NCBI GenBank assembly: GCA_005884115.1
Contig: VAXW01000005.1
Span: 1,138,670-1,202,669 of the forward strand
DNA length: 64,000 nt
Reading direction: 5' to 3'
From: Actinomycetota bacterium
GTDB taxonomy: Bacteria > Actinomycetota > Thermoleophilia > Solirubrobacterales > Solirubrobacteraceae
Shown here piece after piece: positions 38,766-46,946 of this stretch. Under the pieces are notes generated by a model. The model did not search any database. It was not told the origin of the DNA and was given only the letters and a program-made list of their open reading frames with translations. The position numbers were made by a program, and so were the translations under genes. Numbering within the stretch: position 1 is the stretch's first letter; each line of letters starts with the position of its first letter.

Positions 38766-38800
38766 CGTGCAGGGCAGCCGCCCTTCTGCCTGCCGGCACG
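38766..38800 (+). terminator. hairpin between DUF1844-like gene and hppA
   Basis: Nested arms CGTGC/GCACG and GGGCAG/CTGCCT enclose an 8-nt loop. The hairpin ends directly before ATAGACT, so it may both end the upstream transcript and insulate the hppA promoter. Confidence 0.45.
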
Positions 38801-38801
38801 A

Positions 38802-38807
38802 TAGACT
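38802..38807 (+). promoter_or_regulatory. -10 element of hppA
   Basis: TAGACT, leaving a leader of roughly 100 nt before the TTG start at 38914. No known riboswitch was recognised in the leader. Confidence 0.4.
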
Positions 38808-38913
38808 GCGCGCGCGTTTGCACCGGGCGGCCGGCTCTATGTGGCCGTAGTGGCGACAAATGTGCGCGCGAAGATCCTCGCGCGGCACGCAAATCAGACC
38901 GCGGAGGATTTTC

Positions 38914-40998
38914 TTGAGCAGCTTTCTGACGAACCATGGGGTCGTCGTCGCGCTCGTTTGCGGCGCGTGTGCGGTGGTCTACGGCCTGGTCACGACTCGA
39001 TCACTGCTCGCCCTGTCGCCTGGCAACGAGCGCATGCAGAGCATCTCGCGGGCGGTCCAGCAGGGGGCGGGCGCGTACCTCAACCGCCAGTACACGACGA
39101 TCGCGTTCGTCGGCGTGATCCTGTTCATCGCGCTGATCTTCGTGCAAAACATCGCCGTTGCCTGTGGGTTCGCGCTCGGCGGGGTGCTGTCGGGCTCGGC
39201 GGGGTACATCGGCATGACCGTGTCCGTGCGCGCCAATGCGCGCGTGGCCGAGGCCGCGCGGGGCGGTGTCGCGCCCGCCCTCAGCGTCGCCTTCAGGGGC
39301 GGCGCCATCACGGGCCTGCTCGTGGTCGGGCTCGCGCTGCTGGGCGCCGCCGGGTACTACGGACTGCTCACGGCGGTCTTCAACGACAGCCAGAAAACGG
39401 GCGTGGACGCGCTCATCGGCGTCGGCTTCGGCGGCTCTTTGATCTCGGTGTTCGCCCGACTCGGGGGCGGCATCTTCACCAAGGCCGCCGACGTGGGCGC
39501 CGACCTGGTGGGCAAGATCGAGGCCGGGATTCCCGAGGACGACCCCCGCAACCCGGCGACGATCGCCGACAACGTCGGCGACAACGTGGGCGACTGCGCG
39601 GGCATGGCGGCCGATCTGTTCGAGACCTACGTCGTCAGCGCCGTGGGCGTGATGCTGCTCGGCGTGCTGACCTTCCACGAGGCCACGCGCGTGGCGCTGT
39701 ATCCGCTCGTGCTGGGCGCGGTGGCGATCATCGCCTCGATCATCGGCACGTTCGCCGTGCGCTCGCGCGGCGGCAACGTCGAGCGGGCCCTCTACCAGGG
39801 CCTCGTCCTGTCGGGTGCGATCGCGGCGGGGGCCTTTGCGCCGATCACCTACTGGATGATGCGCAACCTCAGCTTCACCCAGGTCGGAAGCGATGTGAAC
39901 ACGCCGGCGTGGGGCAAACTGTACCTCTGCTCGCTGATCGGAATCGCCGTCACGGCGCTTCTGTTCCTGATCACCGACTATTACACCTCGACGAGGTTCT
40001 CATCGGTCAAGAAGACCGCTCGCGCGTCGGTGACCGGCCACGCCACCAACATCATTCAGGGCTTCGCATCGGGGCTGCAGGCGACGGCGCTGCCCGCGCT
40101 CGTGCTGGTGCTCGGCGTGTTCGGCTCGTGGAAGCTCGCCGGCGGCGGCACGACGGGCATCTACGGAATCGGCGTGGCGCTGATGGCGCAGCTATCGCTG
40201 ACCGGCTTGATCGTCGCGCTGGATGCGTTCGGGCCGATCACCGACAACGCGGGCGGGATCGCGGAGATGGCGGACCTGCCGCATGAGGTTCGCAACGTGA
40301 CAGACCGCCTGGACGCCGTCGGCAACACGACCAAGGCGGTGACCAAGGGCTATGCGATCGGCTCAGCGGTGCTCGCCGCCGTGGTCCTGTTCGCGGGCTT
40401 CCGGCAGGAACTCGCCGACCACAGCCACAAAGCGATCGAAGCGCTCGTCTTCGGCATCAACGAACCTCCGGTCCTGATCGGCCTGATCCTCGGTGGCCTG
40501 ATGGTGTGCCTGTTCGCCTCGCTCTCGATCGAGGCCGTCGGGCGCGCGGGCGGTGGGGTGGTGGAGGAGGTGCGCAGGCAGTTCCGCGAGCACCCCGGCA
40601 TCATGGAGGGCACTGAAGACCCCGACTATGCGACGTGCGTCGACATCGTCACGCGCACAGCGCAACGCGAGATGATCCTTCCCTCGCTGCTGCCGATCGG
40701 CCTGCCGCTGATCGTCGGGCTGATCGACGAGAAGGCGCTCGGCGGGCTGCTGATCGGCGTGATCGTGGTGGGCTTCTTCTTCGCCGTGCTGATGACCGCA
40801 GGGGGTGGCGCGTGGGACAACGCAAAGAAGCTGATCGAGGACGGCGCCTTCGGCGGCAAGGGATCCGACGCGCATGCTGCCGGGGTCACGGGCGACACGG
40901 TGGGGGACCCCTTCAAGGACACCGCTGGGCCCGCGATCAATCCGATGATCAAGGTCGCGAATATCGTCGCGATCCTGATCATCCCGCTCATAACCTGA
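38914..40998 (+). CDS. hppA: K+-independent proton-pumping pyrophosphatase
   Basis: A 694-residue membrane pyrophosphatase with about 16 helices that couples PPi hydrolysis to H+ export. Catalytic segment: [38 protein letters not shown]; late motif [16 protein letters not shown]. The K+-dependence position is Lys in [14 protein letters not shown] (Lys plus Thr three residues later), the signature of K+-independent enzymes. TTG 38914 is chosen because GGAGG lies 6 nt upstream (38903-38907). Confidence 0.94.
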   Translation: MSSFLTNHGVVVALVCGACAVVYGLVTTRSLLALSPGNERMQSISRAVQQGAGAYLNRQYTTIAFVGVILFIALIFVQNIAVACGFALGGVLSGSAGYIGMTVSVRANARVAEAARGGVAPALSVAFRGGAITGLLVVGLALLGAAGYYGLLTAVFNDSQKTGVDALIGVGFGGSLISVFARLGGGIFTKAADVGADLVGKIEAGIPEDDPRNPATIADNVGDNVGDCAGMAADLFETYVVSAVGVMLLGVLTFHEATRVALYPLVLGAVAIIASIIGTFAVRSRGGNVERALYQGLVLSGAIAAGAFAPITYWMMRNLSFTQVGSDVNTPAWGKLYLCSLIGIAVTALLFLITDYYTSTRFSSVKKTARASVTGHATNIIQGFASGLQATALPALVLVLGVFGSWKLAGGGTTGIYGIGVALMAQLSLTGLIVALDAFGPITDNAGGIAEMADLPHEVRNVTDRLDAVGNTTKAVTKGYAIGSAVLAAVVLFAGFRQELADHSHKAIEALVFGINEPPVLIGLILGGLMVCLFASLSIEAVGRAGGGVVEEVRRQFREHPGIMEGTEDPDYATCVDIVTRTAQREMILPSLLPIGLPLIVGLIDEKALGGLLIGVIVVGFFFAVLMTAGGGAWDNAKKLIEDGAFGGKGSDAHAAGVTGDTVGDPFKDTAGPAINPMIKVANIVAILIIPLIT

Positions 40999-41086
40999 CG
41001 GGAACGCTCGCCGGCCTGGGCCGCGCTCGCCACGGCGCGCGCTGCCCGCGAGGAAGAGCTGGCGCGACGCGTAAGCTCACCTGGAG

Positions 41087-41278
41087 ATGAGCGGAAGGGA
41101 AATACATCGCGTGGGCACGCTCGTGCTCTCTCTGCTGATGGCAATCATCGGCATCGCGCTGATCGTCCAGGCCGCAGCTGGCGACGGTGGGGTCGCTTCC
41201 TCGCTGCTGGGGGCACTCTTCCTGGCGGGCGGCCTCGGCAGGGTGTATGTCGAGCGCAAGCGGGGCCGCCGCACGTGA
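41087..41278 (+). CDS. small two-helix membrane protein
   Basis: A 63-residue protein: two hydrophobic segments (about 9-29 and 34-52) and a basic C-terminal tail (ERKRGRRT). It ends in a GTGA overlap with the following APC-UspA transporter, so it could be an accessory subunit. Family not recognised. A GGAG lies just upstream of ATG 41087. Confidence 0.6.
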   Translation: MSGREIHRVGTLVLSLLMAIIGIALIVQAAAGDGGVASSLLGALFLAGGLGRVYVERKRGRRT

Positions 41279-43287
41279 GCAGGGCCGAGGACGGCGGGGG
41301 CGAGCGGGTCAGCTCGGAGATCACCGCGAGGTCGATATCGACGTTGCGGCGGAGCGTGGGCTCGCCGCTGCTGTTCGCGATCGTCTACACGCCGCTGGCC
41401 AGCGCCCTTTACTTCTGCCTGGGCGTGATCGCCGGCCGCGCACTCGGCCTCACGCCGCTGGTGTTCGTGATCTCCTCGCTGCTGTTCACGCTCACGGCGA
41501 TGACCTACGCGGAGGGGGCCTCCATGCACCCCGAGCGCAGCGGCTCGACGGTGTTCGCGCGATATGCCTTCAACGAGCTGATCAGCTTCGTCGCTGGCTG
41601 GGCGATCCTGCTCGACTACATCATCCTGATCGCCGTCACGACCTTCTCGGCGACCCAGTATCTGAGCGTGTTCTCGAGCCCGCTTGGCGACCGCGACGAG
41701 GCGCTGATACTCGCTCTTCTGTTCATCGGCGTGGTGGTCGTCGGCAACATCCGCGGCCTCGGCGGGCGCCGGGCGAGGCGCATCGGCCTGCTCGTGATCG
41801 CGGACCTGGCGATGCAGGCGTTCATCGTCGTCCTGGGCCTGACCCTGTTCTTCAATCCCGACAAGCTGCTCGACCCTATCCACCTCGGCAGCGCGCCGAG
41901 GTGGTCGGACTTCGTATTTGCGCTGACGGTCGCGGCGATCTCCTTCACCAGCCTCGAGTCCGCCGCAGGCGTGGCCGGGGAGGTCCGGGTCAGCAGCGCG
42001 GCGCTGAAGCGCCTGATCGTGAGCGGCACTGGGACGGTCGTGATCATTTACACGGGCATCGCGCTAGTGGCGGTCACCGCGCTGCCCGTTCACGGCGGCC
42101 ACACCGAGCTCGCGGGCCGCTACCTGGACTTCCCGATGGTCGGCATCGCGGCGCAGATGCACCCACACTGGCTCGCCGAAGCGCTGCGCTACGGGGTCGC
42201 CGGCCTGGCCACGATGACGCTCGTCGCGGCGGCCAACTCGGCCATGCTCGGGCTCTCGCGCTTGGCCTACTCGCTGTCGACCAATCGCCAGATCCCGACC
42301 GGCCTCGGGCGCCTGCACCCGCAGCGCTCGACGCCCTACGTGCTGATCATCGTGGCAGGCGTGATCGCCGCCGGCCTGGTGGCGCCCGAGGACCTCGACT
42401 TCCTGGTCGGCATCTACGCGTTCGGCGCGATGCTCGCGTTCACGATCGCCCACCTCTCGATCTGCCGCCTGCGCTACTCCGAGCCGGAGCGCGAACGCCC
42501 CTTCAGGGTGCCGCTGTCCGTCGCCTGGCGCTCGCGACAGTTGCCGCTGCCCGCCGTGGCGGGTGCGCTGATCGCGGGCGCGGGATGGGTTGCGGTGATG
42601 GTCGTGCACGAGCCGGCGCGCTACGTGGGGCTGGGATGGCTGATGGCGGGCCTTGCCCTCTACGTGATCTACCGCCGCGCCGATGAGACCTCGCTGCTGC
42701 GCCGCGTGACGGTCTCGCCGGAGGTCCTGCGCGCGGAGCCGGCGCGCGAGCGCGACTACGGCTCCATCCTCGTGCCCCTGTTTGGCACGGCCCTCGACGA
42801 GGACATCGTGCAGACCGCGGCGCTGCTGGTGGCGGGCGAGCCCACCGACGATGCCGCCATCGACAAGGCGACGATCGAGGCGCTGTGGATCTTTGTTATA
42901 CCGATGTCGCTGCCGATCGACGCTCGCCTGCCGGAGGCGCAGATCAAGCAGGCGCGGCAGGCCCTGGCGCGCGCCAAGGCGGTGGGGGAGGAGTACTCGG
43001 GCGTGGAGGTCGCGACCGCGATGGTGCGCACGCGACGCGCCGGGTACGCGATCGTCGATGAGGCGCGCCGGCGGGGCGTCGAGGCGATCGTGCTCGGAGC
43101 CGAGGAGCCGTCCCTGATAAGGGGCGGGGCGCGTCTCGGGGGCCGCGGCGGGCCGCTCGAGAACTACGTCGGCGACGCCACCAAGTACGTCATCAGCAAG
43201 GCCAGTTGTCGGGTCATCGTGACGGCGCCGGCGGCCGGCGATGCGCGCGGGGCGCAAGCCGCCTCCGCGGCGCCCAGCACCCCGTAG
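41275..43287 (+). CDS. APC-superfamily transporter with C-terminal UspA-like domain, TrkA-linked
   Basis: A 670-residue paralogue of the transporter at 2253-4193: about 12 helices (25-480) and a cytosolic UspA-like domain (about 493-650, starting DYGSILVPLFG). It is followed on the same strand by two TrkA-type NAD-binding proteins, an arrangement like Rv2690c-ceoB-ceoC in Mycobacterium. A role in K+ uptake or efflux is therefore likely, although the fold family also covers amino-acid transport. Starts with GTG overlapping the small membrane protein. Confidence 0.82.
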   Translation: MSRAEDGGGERVSSEITARSISTLRRSVGSPLLFAIVYTPLASALYFCLGVIAGRALGLTPLVFVISSLLFTLTAMTYAEGASMHPERSGSTVFARYAFNELISFVAGWAILLDYIILIAVTTFSATQYLSVFSSPLGDRDEALILALLFIGVVVVGNIRGLGGRRARRIGLLVIADLAMQAFIVVLGLTLFFNPDKLLDPIHLGSAPRWSDFVFALTVAAISFTSLESAAGVAGEVRVSSAALKRLIVSGTGTVVIIYTGIALVAVTALPVHGGHTELAGRYLDFPMVGIAAQMHPHWLAEALRYGVAGLATMTLVAAANSAMLGLSRLAYSLSTNRQIPTGLGRLHPQRSTPYVLIIVAGVIAAGLVAPEDLDFLVGIYAFGAMLAFTIAHLSICRLRYSEPERERPFRVPLSVAWRSRQLPLPAVAGALIAGAGWVAVMVVHEPARYVGLGWLMAGLALYVIYRRADETSLLRRVTVSPEVLRAEPARERDYGSILVPLFGTALDEDIVQTAALLVAGEPTDDAAIDKATIEALWIFVIPMSLPIDARLPEAQIKQARQALARAKAVGEEYSGVEVATAMVRTRRAGYAIVDEARRRGVEAIVLGAEEPSLIRGGARLGGRGGPLENYVGDATKYVISKASCRVIVTAPAAGDARGAQAASAAPSTP

Positions 43288-43304
43288 ACAGGGGCCGCAT
43301 GGGC

Positions 43305-43310
43305 TAATCT
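43305..43310 (+). promoter_or_regulatory. -10 element of the first TrkA-type gene
   Basis: TAATCT, exactly 6 nt before ATG 43317; predicts a leaderless transcript separate from the transporter. Confidence 0.5.
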
Positions 43311-43316
43311 GCGCCC

Positions 43317-43745
43317 ATGTTCATCTTGATCGTGGGCGCCGGACGGGTGGGCTCGGCGGTCGCCAAGTCGGCGCTCGCGGCCGGCCACGAAGTGTCGGTG
43401 CTCGACGAGGATCCGCTTTCGCACGAGCGACTCGATGCCGGCCAGACGCGCAGCTGGGACGATGCCGGGGGCCAGTTCACGGTCGGCGCCGGGCTTGAGA
43501 CAGACGCTCTGATTCAAGCCGGAATCGAGCGCGCGGACGTGTTCATCGCCTCCACGGACGGCGACAACACCAACCTCATCATCGCCCAGATCGCGCAGAG
43601 GCGCTTCGGAGTGGAGAAGGTAATCGTCCGCGTCATGGACCCTGCTCGCGCTGCGTGGTACGGCGAGCAGGGGCTGCACACAATCTCTCCAACGCAGCAC
43701 GCGATCGAGATGTTCGAGCGGGCGCTCCAACCAGAGTTCGCGTAG
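43317..43745 (+). CDS. TrkA N-terminal (RCK_N) domain protein
   Basis: A 142-residue single Rossmann RCK_N domain: VGAGRVGSAVAKSAL, then the conserved ADVFIASTDGDNTNLI and VIVRVMDP. It lacks the C-terminal RCK_C ligand domain that the next gene has, so the two may form a heteromer. RCK proteins gate potassium transporters in response to nucleotides. No TrkH/KtrB pore gene lies in this window; the APC-UspA transporter upstream is the candidate partner. Confidence 0.85.
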   Translation: MFILIVGAGRVGSAVAKSALAAGHEVSVLDEDPLSHERLDAGQTRSWDDAGGQFTVGAGLETDALIQAGIERADVFIASTDGDNTNLIIAQIAQRRFGVEKVIVRVMDPARAAWYGEQGLHTISPTQHAIEMFERALQPEFA

Positions 43746-43747
43746 CC

Positions 43748-44422
43748 ATGTACGTGATCATCGCTGGAGCCGGGAAGGTCGGGCGCAACCTCGCGCGAGA
43801 GCTGATCGCAAAGGAGCACGAGGTGACGCTCATAGAGTCCTCGCGCGAAAGCTACCTCGCGCTGGAGGAAGAGTTCGAGCACGCCGTGGTGTACGGCGAC
43901 GCGACCGAGCTGTGGGTGCTCGAGCGCTCGGGTATCCAGCGCGCGGACCTCGTGGTCGCGGTCACGGGCGACGACGAGGACAACATGCTCGTCTGCCAGG
44001 TCGCCAAGGAGAAGTACCTTTGCGAGCGCATCATCGCCCGCGTCAACAACCCCGGCAACCACGACCACTTCCGCTTGCTCGGCATCCAGCCGGCGGTCTC
44101 GGCGACTGACCTGATCCTGCGCCTGATCGAGCACGAGGTGCCGCGCTACGGCCTCGTGCACCTGCTGGCGCTCGAAGAAGAGCGCCTCGAGATCATCGAG
44201 CTCGAGGTGAGCGCAGACGCGCCCACGGTTGGTGCGAAGGTCAGCGACATCACGCTCCCCGAGGGCAGCCTGATCATCTCGGTGCTGCGCGACGGCTCCG
44301 GGTTCGTGCCCAAGCCCGACACCGTCATCGAAGCCGGGGACGAGGTGCTGCTCGTGCTGGATCCTGGCCTCGAGGACGCGATCACCGGCTACTTCGCGCC
44401 CAACGGCCGCTCCGGGGACTGA
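43748..44422 (+). CDS. trkA: TrkA-type potassium transport regulator (RCK_N + RCK_C)
   Basis: A 224-residue protein: RCK_N (about 1-125; IAGAGKVGRNLARELI, VVAVTGDDEDN) and RCK_C (about 140-215). It begins 2 nt after the preceding TrkA-type stop. Equivalent to the second gene of ceoB-ceoC pairs. Gates K+ transport, probably by binding NAD(H) or ATP/ADP in the N domain and another ligand in the C domain (family knowledge). Confidence 0.88.
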   Translation: MYVIIAGAGKVGRNLARELIAKEHEVTLIESSRESYLALEEEFEHAVVYGDATELWVLERSGIQRADLVVAVTGDDEDNMLVCQVAKEKYLCERIIARVNNPGNHDHFRLLGIQPAVSATDLILRLIEHEVPRYGLVHLLALEEERLEIIELEVSADAPTVGAKVSDITLPEGSLIISVLRDGSGFVPKPDTVIEAGDEVLLVLDPGLEDAITGYFAPNGRSGD

Positions 44423-44519
44423 CGCTCGCCGGATCGCCGGAACGCCCACGCGCCCGGCCGCTCGAACCGTCGCATGCTCGTTGCGGCCGCGAGCCGGGCG
44501 ACTATCCTTGGGGCCGCGA

Positions 44520-44591
44520 TCCGGGATGGTGTAATTGGCAACACGCGACACTCTGGATGTCGAATTTGGGGTTCGAGTCCCTGTCCCGGAG
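44520..44591 (+). tRNA. tRNA-Gln (anticodon CUG)
   Basis: A 72-nt cloverleaf: acceptor TCCGGGA/TCCCGGA, D-arm with AATTGGCA, anticodon stem CGACA/TGTCG with loop CTCTGGA (anticodon CTG), T-loop TTCGAGT, discriminator G. CCA is not encoded. The last 21 nt are repeated at 46875-46895, marking it as the attachment site of an integrated element. Confidence 0.95.
44571..44591 (+). repeat. attL: tRNA-Gln 3' end core
   Basis: The 21-nt T-arm and acceptor end of the tRNA, identical at 20 of 21 positions to 46875-46895 in the same orientation. Left boundary of the integrated element. Confidence 0.8.
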
Positions 44592-44600
44592 CTAGCTGGG

Positions 44601-44620
44601 CGCCCCGTGTTTACGGGGCG
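44601..44620 (+). terminator. tRNA-Gln terminator hairpin
   Basis: CGCCCCGT and ACGGGGCG are perfect 8-nt arms with loop GTTT, followed by TTT; a plausible tRNA terminator. Confidence 0.7.
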
Positions 44621-44642
44621 TTTGGCGTCCCCAGGGACTGCG

Positions 44643-44664
44643 CGTGCCAGTCTTCGTGCCAGTC
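44643..44664 (+). repeat. direct repeat, possible integrase arm-type site (left)
   Basis: CGTGCCAGTC occurs twice, at 44643-44652 and 44655-44664 (12-nt period). A similar pair lies at 45597-45617. Closely spaced direct repeats near attachment sites are typical of tyrosine-integrase arm sites or 3' ends of integrase genes. Confidence 0.55.
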
Positions 44665-44964
44665 CCATGCGACGAGGCCTGCCTCTCACTCCTCGAAAGC
44701 CGGCTGGCCTGCGGTGCGCAGCAAGTCCCGCTCGATACTGGCGAGCGTGTCATCGCTGACGCCCGGAGCGATACGTCCACGCGAGACGGTGGGCGGCCGC
44801 GGTGGGTCTCCGAAGCGCGGGGCCGTCTGGTTCGCTGGGAACGGACCGGCGGCGACGGCGACCTGCAGGTATCGCGGACCCTGCGGCTTGAGCAGTACGA
44901 GTTGTTCGCCTGCTCGCTAGACGCCGCTCCCGGAGGCTCCGACAACAGGAGGAACCGACGATGA
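44644..44964 (+). CDS. hypothetical small ORF in the tRNA-Gln element
   Basis: A possible 106-residue product; the first half is unconvincing and starts inside the direct repeat, but the C-terminal part (RGRLVRWERTGGDG through RLEQYELFA and a basic NRRNRR end) looks protein-like. The stop overlaps the tiny ORF at 44961 (ATGA). The rest of 44592-44989 shows no other gene. Function unknown. Confidence 0.3.
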   Translation: MPVFVPVPCDEACLSLLESRLACGAQQVPLDTGERVIADARSDTSTRDGGRPRWVSEARGRLVRWERTGGDGDLQVSRTLRLEQYELFACSLDAAPGGSDNRRNRR

Positions 44965-44990
44965 CAACCGCAACGAAGGATGGTGTGTGA
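44961..44990 (+). CDS. nine-residue ORF with strong ribosome-binding site
   Basis: ATG-to-TGA encodes MTTATKDGV. AGGAGG lies 8 nt upstream (44947-44952). Its stop overlaps the next ATG (TGATG at 44988-44992). It may be a coupling or leader peptide for the following gene. Confidence 0.35.
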   Translation: MTTATKDGV

Positions 44991-45280
44991 TGGCGATGAC
45001 CGATGAACAGCGCGCGGGCGTGCGGGACCTCCTGCAGCTCGTCTCGCGCACGATCGAGACCAATCCCGGCGCGACTGCTCCGGCGATCCGCGCACGCGCT
45101 CGCGTCAAGCGGAAGGAGGGCGATATGGCGATCGGGCTACTGCTGCGCGGCGGGTTCATAGAGCAGCATGCGCTCAACGCGGAAGAGACCTACCGCAGCG
45201 TGAAGCCCTACCGCGTGAGCAACGAGGCGCCCCGGGCCGCGTTCGGTGAGACCCATGCAGCAGGACAAGGGGGTGGCTGA
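44990..45280 (+). CDS. hypothetical protein, possible winged-helix
   Basis: A 96-residue protein. The helical N-terminus (DEQRAGVRDLLQLVSRTIE) followed by APAIRARARVKRKEGDMAIG and GGFIEQH suggests a small winged-helix-like domain; the C-terminus is loose. It sits in the tRNA-Gln element and may be a mobile-element regulator. The start overlaps the stop of the nine-residue ORF. No family recognised. Confidence 0.5.
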   Translation: MAMTDEQRAGVRDLLQLVSRTIETNPGATAPAIRARARVKRKEGDMAIGLLLRGGFIEQHALNAEETYRSVKPYRVSNEAPRAAFGETHAAGQGGG

Positions 45281-45299
45281 TGGCTGCCGGGGCTCGGGC

Positions 45300-45479
45300 T
45301 CAGCGGCGGGCGCTCGTGCCCTGTTCAACGCGCTCGGCGTCGTGAATCGCCCATATGACGCGATCGAGCAGCTGCCTAGATGCATGGTCGCTGTCGACAT
45401 GGACGGTGTCGACTTGCTCGTCGAGCGTGAGAGGACCGTCGGGGTCGGGCGGATCGGTGGTGACAATGATCCTCGGCAC
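45300..45479 (-). CDS. conserved small hypothetical protein
   Basis: A 59-residue protein with start GTG 45479, supported by AAGGAG 8 nt upstream. Sequence begins PRIIVTTDPPDPDGP and continues with LDEQVDTVHVDSDHA and LLDRVIWAIHDAE, a compact mixed strand-helix pattern like short proteins seen in actinobacteria. Function unknown. It is convergent with the preceding ORF and lies within the tRNA-Gln element. Confidence 0.55.
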   Translation of the reverse strand: MPRIIVTTDPPDPDGPLTLDEQVDTVHVDSDHASRQLLDRVIWAIHDAERVEQGTSARR

Positions 45480-45596
45480 AGGGCACTCTCCTTCCAGCGG
45501 AACGCGTTTCGACTGAACTACCCCAATGGCCCGTAGCCAACCCATGAAACAATGCTTAGACGAAACCGCCGCTGCCACTGGCCGTCGAAGGCGGCT

Positions 45597-45617
45597 CGTG
45601 CCAATCTCGTGCCAATC
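45597..45617 (+). repeat. direct repeat, possible integrase arm-type site (inner)
   Basis: CGTGCCAATC twice, at 45597-45606 and 45608-45617 (11-nt period). Read on the minus strand it encodes HDWHEIGTS, which resembles the 3' ends of actinobacterial tyrosine integrase genes. No integrase body remains. Confidence 0.5.
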
Positions 45618-45684
45618 GTGTCCCGATTAGGTCGGATTCAGTCGGAGCCGGCCGGATTAGTGAAACGCACGAATCCAGGTCGCT

Positions 45685-46092
45685 CTAGTGGTGGGCGAGG
45701 TGCTCTGCGTCGGGCCAGATGCCATCGCCGGGCATGTCGAGACGGTCCGTGACCTGCTTGCGCCATTCGGGTGTCACGGTGGGCTCGCCCCAGTAGTCAG
45801 TCACGCGCACGGCCTTCCCGTCCTCCAGCTCGCCAATGGTTACGTTCCGGTACAGGCGCCCGTCACCGTAGTCGGCGGTCCACTCGACCACGACGACATG
45901 GTTGAGCTGCAGGCGCCTGCCGACCGCTAGCGTGAGCTCCGGAAAGTTCCCCTCGACGTCGGCGATGAGCCTGCTCGTGCGCACGACCTCGCCCATCTGC
46001 GGCCACTGGCGCTCGACGTTCTCGGCGAGCGGTACGCCGAGGATGTAGGCGAGCCGCGTCTGGCCGTTGGACTCCTGCTGATCGGTGTTCAT
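45685..46092 (-). CDS. SnoaL/NTF2-like protein
   Basis: A 135-residue protein of the NTF2-like fold, judged by VVVVEWTADYGDGRLYRN, TIGELEDGKAVRVTDYWGEP and the C-terminal PEWRKQVTDRL. SnoaL-like proteins are small isomerases, hydrolases or ligand-binding proteins; function here is unknown. It lies in the tRNA-Gln element, upstream of nothing but intergenic sequence on its own strand. GAAGGGA and AGGA lie before ATG 46092. Confidence 0.7.
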   Translation of the reverse strand: MNTDQQESNGQTRLAYILGVPLAENVERQWPQMGEVVRTSRLIADVEGNFPELTLAVGRRLQLNHVVVVEWTADYGDGRLYRNVTIGELEDGKAVRVTDYWGEPTVTPEWRKQVTDRLDMPGDGIWPDAEHLAHH

Positions 46093-46108
46093 TCCTCATC
46101 ACGTCCCT

Positions 46109-46195
46109 TCAACGTGGCTCTCGGGCGTTCGGCGGGCGAAGTCGCCGCCTCCAGGCCGTATAGATCGAGCGCACGAGCTCGAGGTCCTCGAGCAT
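46109..46195 (-). pseudogene. truncated SnoaL-like N-terminal fragment
   Basis: An ATG-initiated frame reads MLEDLELVRSIYTAW then loses similarity; its first 15 codons resemble the start of the neighbouring SnoaL gene (MSENLELVRSIYACWERGD). A frameshift after TAW would restore GGDF. It ends after 28 residues. Broken paralogue. Confidence 0.6.
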
Positions 46196-46198
46196 CGC

Positions 46199-46600
46199 CT
46201 ACTCCTCCAGGCCGAGGTCAGCGAAGGCGCGCTCGCGGTCCCAGTAGAGGACCAGCCTCTTCACCTTGCCGTCGCGGAGCTCAAACAGATTGGCCCCCCT
46301 CGTGTCCGTTCGCTCGACCTCGAGTCCGCTGCCCTTGCCGCGTCCGCCGAGCACGTTTAACACCAGGATCTGTCCACGCTCGAGTTCGCGGTACTCCCCT
46401 CCAGCAACGCGGTAGTCCTGCCAGGCGCCAAGGAAGTCGCGCCAGGCATGACGCACGGCCTCCCTTCCAATCGTGCTCCCAGGATCGGGGCCGCCGATTG
46501 CGACAAGCTCGACGTCAGGATGCGCCCACTCGATCGAGCTGAAGTCTCCGCGTTCCCAGCATGCGTAGATCGAGCGAACTAGCTCCAGGTTCTCCGACAT
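46199..46600 (-). CDS. SnoaL-like ketosteroid-isomerase-fold protein
   Basis: A 133-residue NTF2-fold protein: NLELVRSIYACWERGDFSS, WAHPDVELV, IGREAVRHAWRDFLGAWQ, and LFELRDGKVKRLVLYWDRE. Typical of SnoaL_2 family proteins widespread in actinobacteria, with unknown substrates. A broken copy lies immediately downstream and another N-terminal fragment at 47165-47236. Inside the tRNA-Gln element. Confidence 0.78.
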   Translation of the reverse strand: MSENLELVRSIYACWERGDFSSIEWAHPDVELVAIGGPDPGSTIGREAVRHAWRDFLGAWQDYRVAGGEYRELERGQILVLNVLGGRGKGSGLEVERTDTRGANLFELRDGKVKRLVLYWDRERAFADLGLEE

Positions 46601-46874
46601 CGCGTTGCCAGTATCCCGCCTGGAGGTCCAGGCCGATGACGACTCGACCTGCTTGAGCAGGCGGGCCTGACGAGGGCTGCGGCGGACCCGAACTCAGGCG
46701 CGTCAAGCGGGTCCAGCTGGACAGAGGCAGCTCCGCGTAGTGGCTAGTCGATGGTCAGTGGACCAGCGGTCTGGAGCGTTTTCGGGCGCCCTGGAGCGGT
46801 ACGCTGTAACGCCTAAATTCCGATGGCCATCGGGAGAGTCGGCCGATTTGCAGGCCTCCGTAGGCCGTCACTCA
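46601..46874. other. gene-free right end of the tRNA-Gln element
   Basis: No convincing coding region on either strand. Contains a 16-nt sequence (46842-46857, GCCGATTTGCAGGCCT) that recurs in inverted orientation just after tRNA-Gly at 61580-61595, and ends at attR. Confidence 0.5.
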
Positions 46875-46895
46875 GTTCGAGTCGCTGTCCCGGAG
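46875..46895 (+). repeat. attR: duplicate of tRNA-Gln 3' end
   Basis: Matches 44571-44591 at 20 of 21 positions in the same orientation. Right boundary of the integrated element. Confidence 0.8.
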
Positions 46896-46946
46896 TAACG
46901 AGCCCTGTCCCTGCTTCTGTACCTCATCCTGCTGGCGCTGATCGGC

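Noticed and set aside
45246..45536. Plus-strand 96-residue frame
   Set aside because: The minus-strand 59-residue frame has a strong ribosome-binding site and a protein-like pattern; this one is its shadow.
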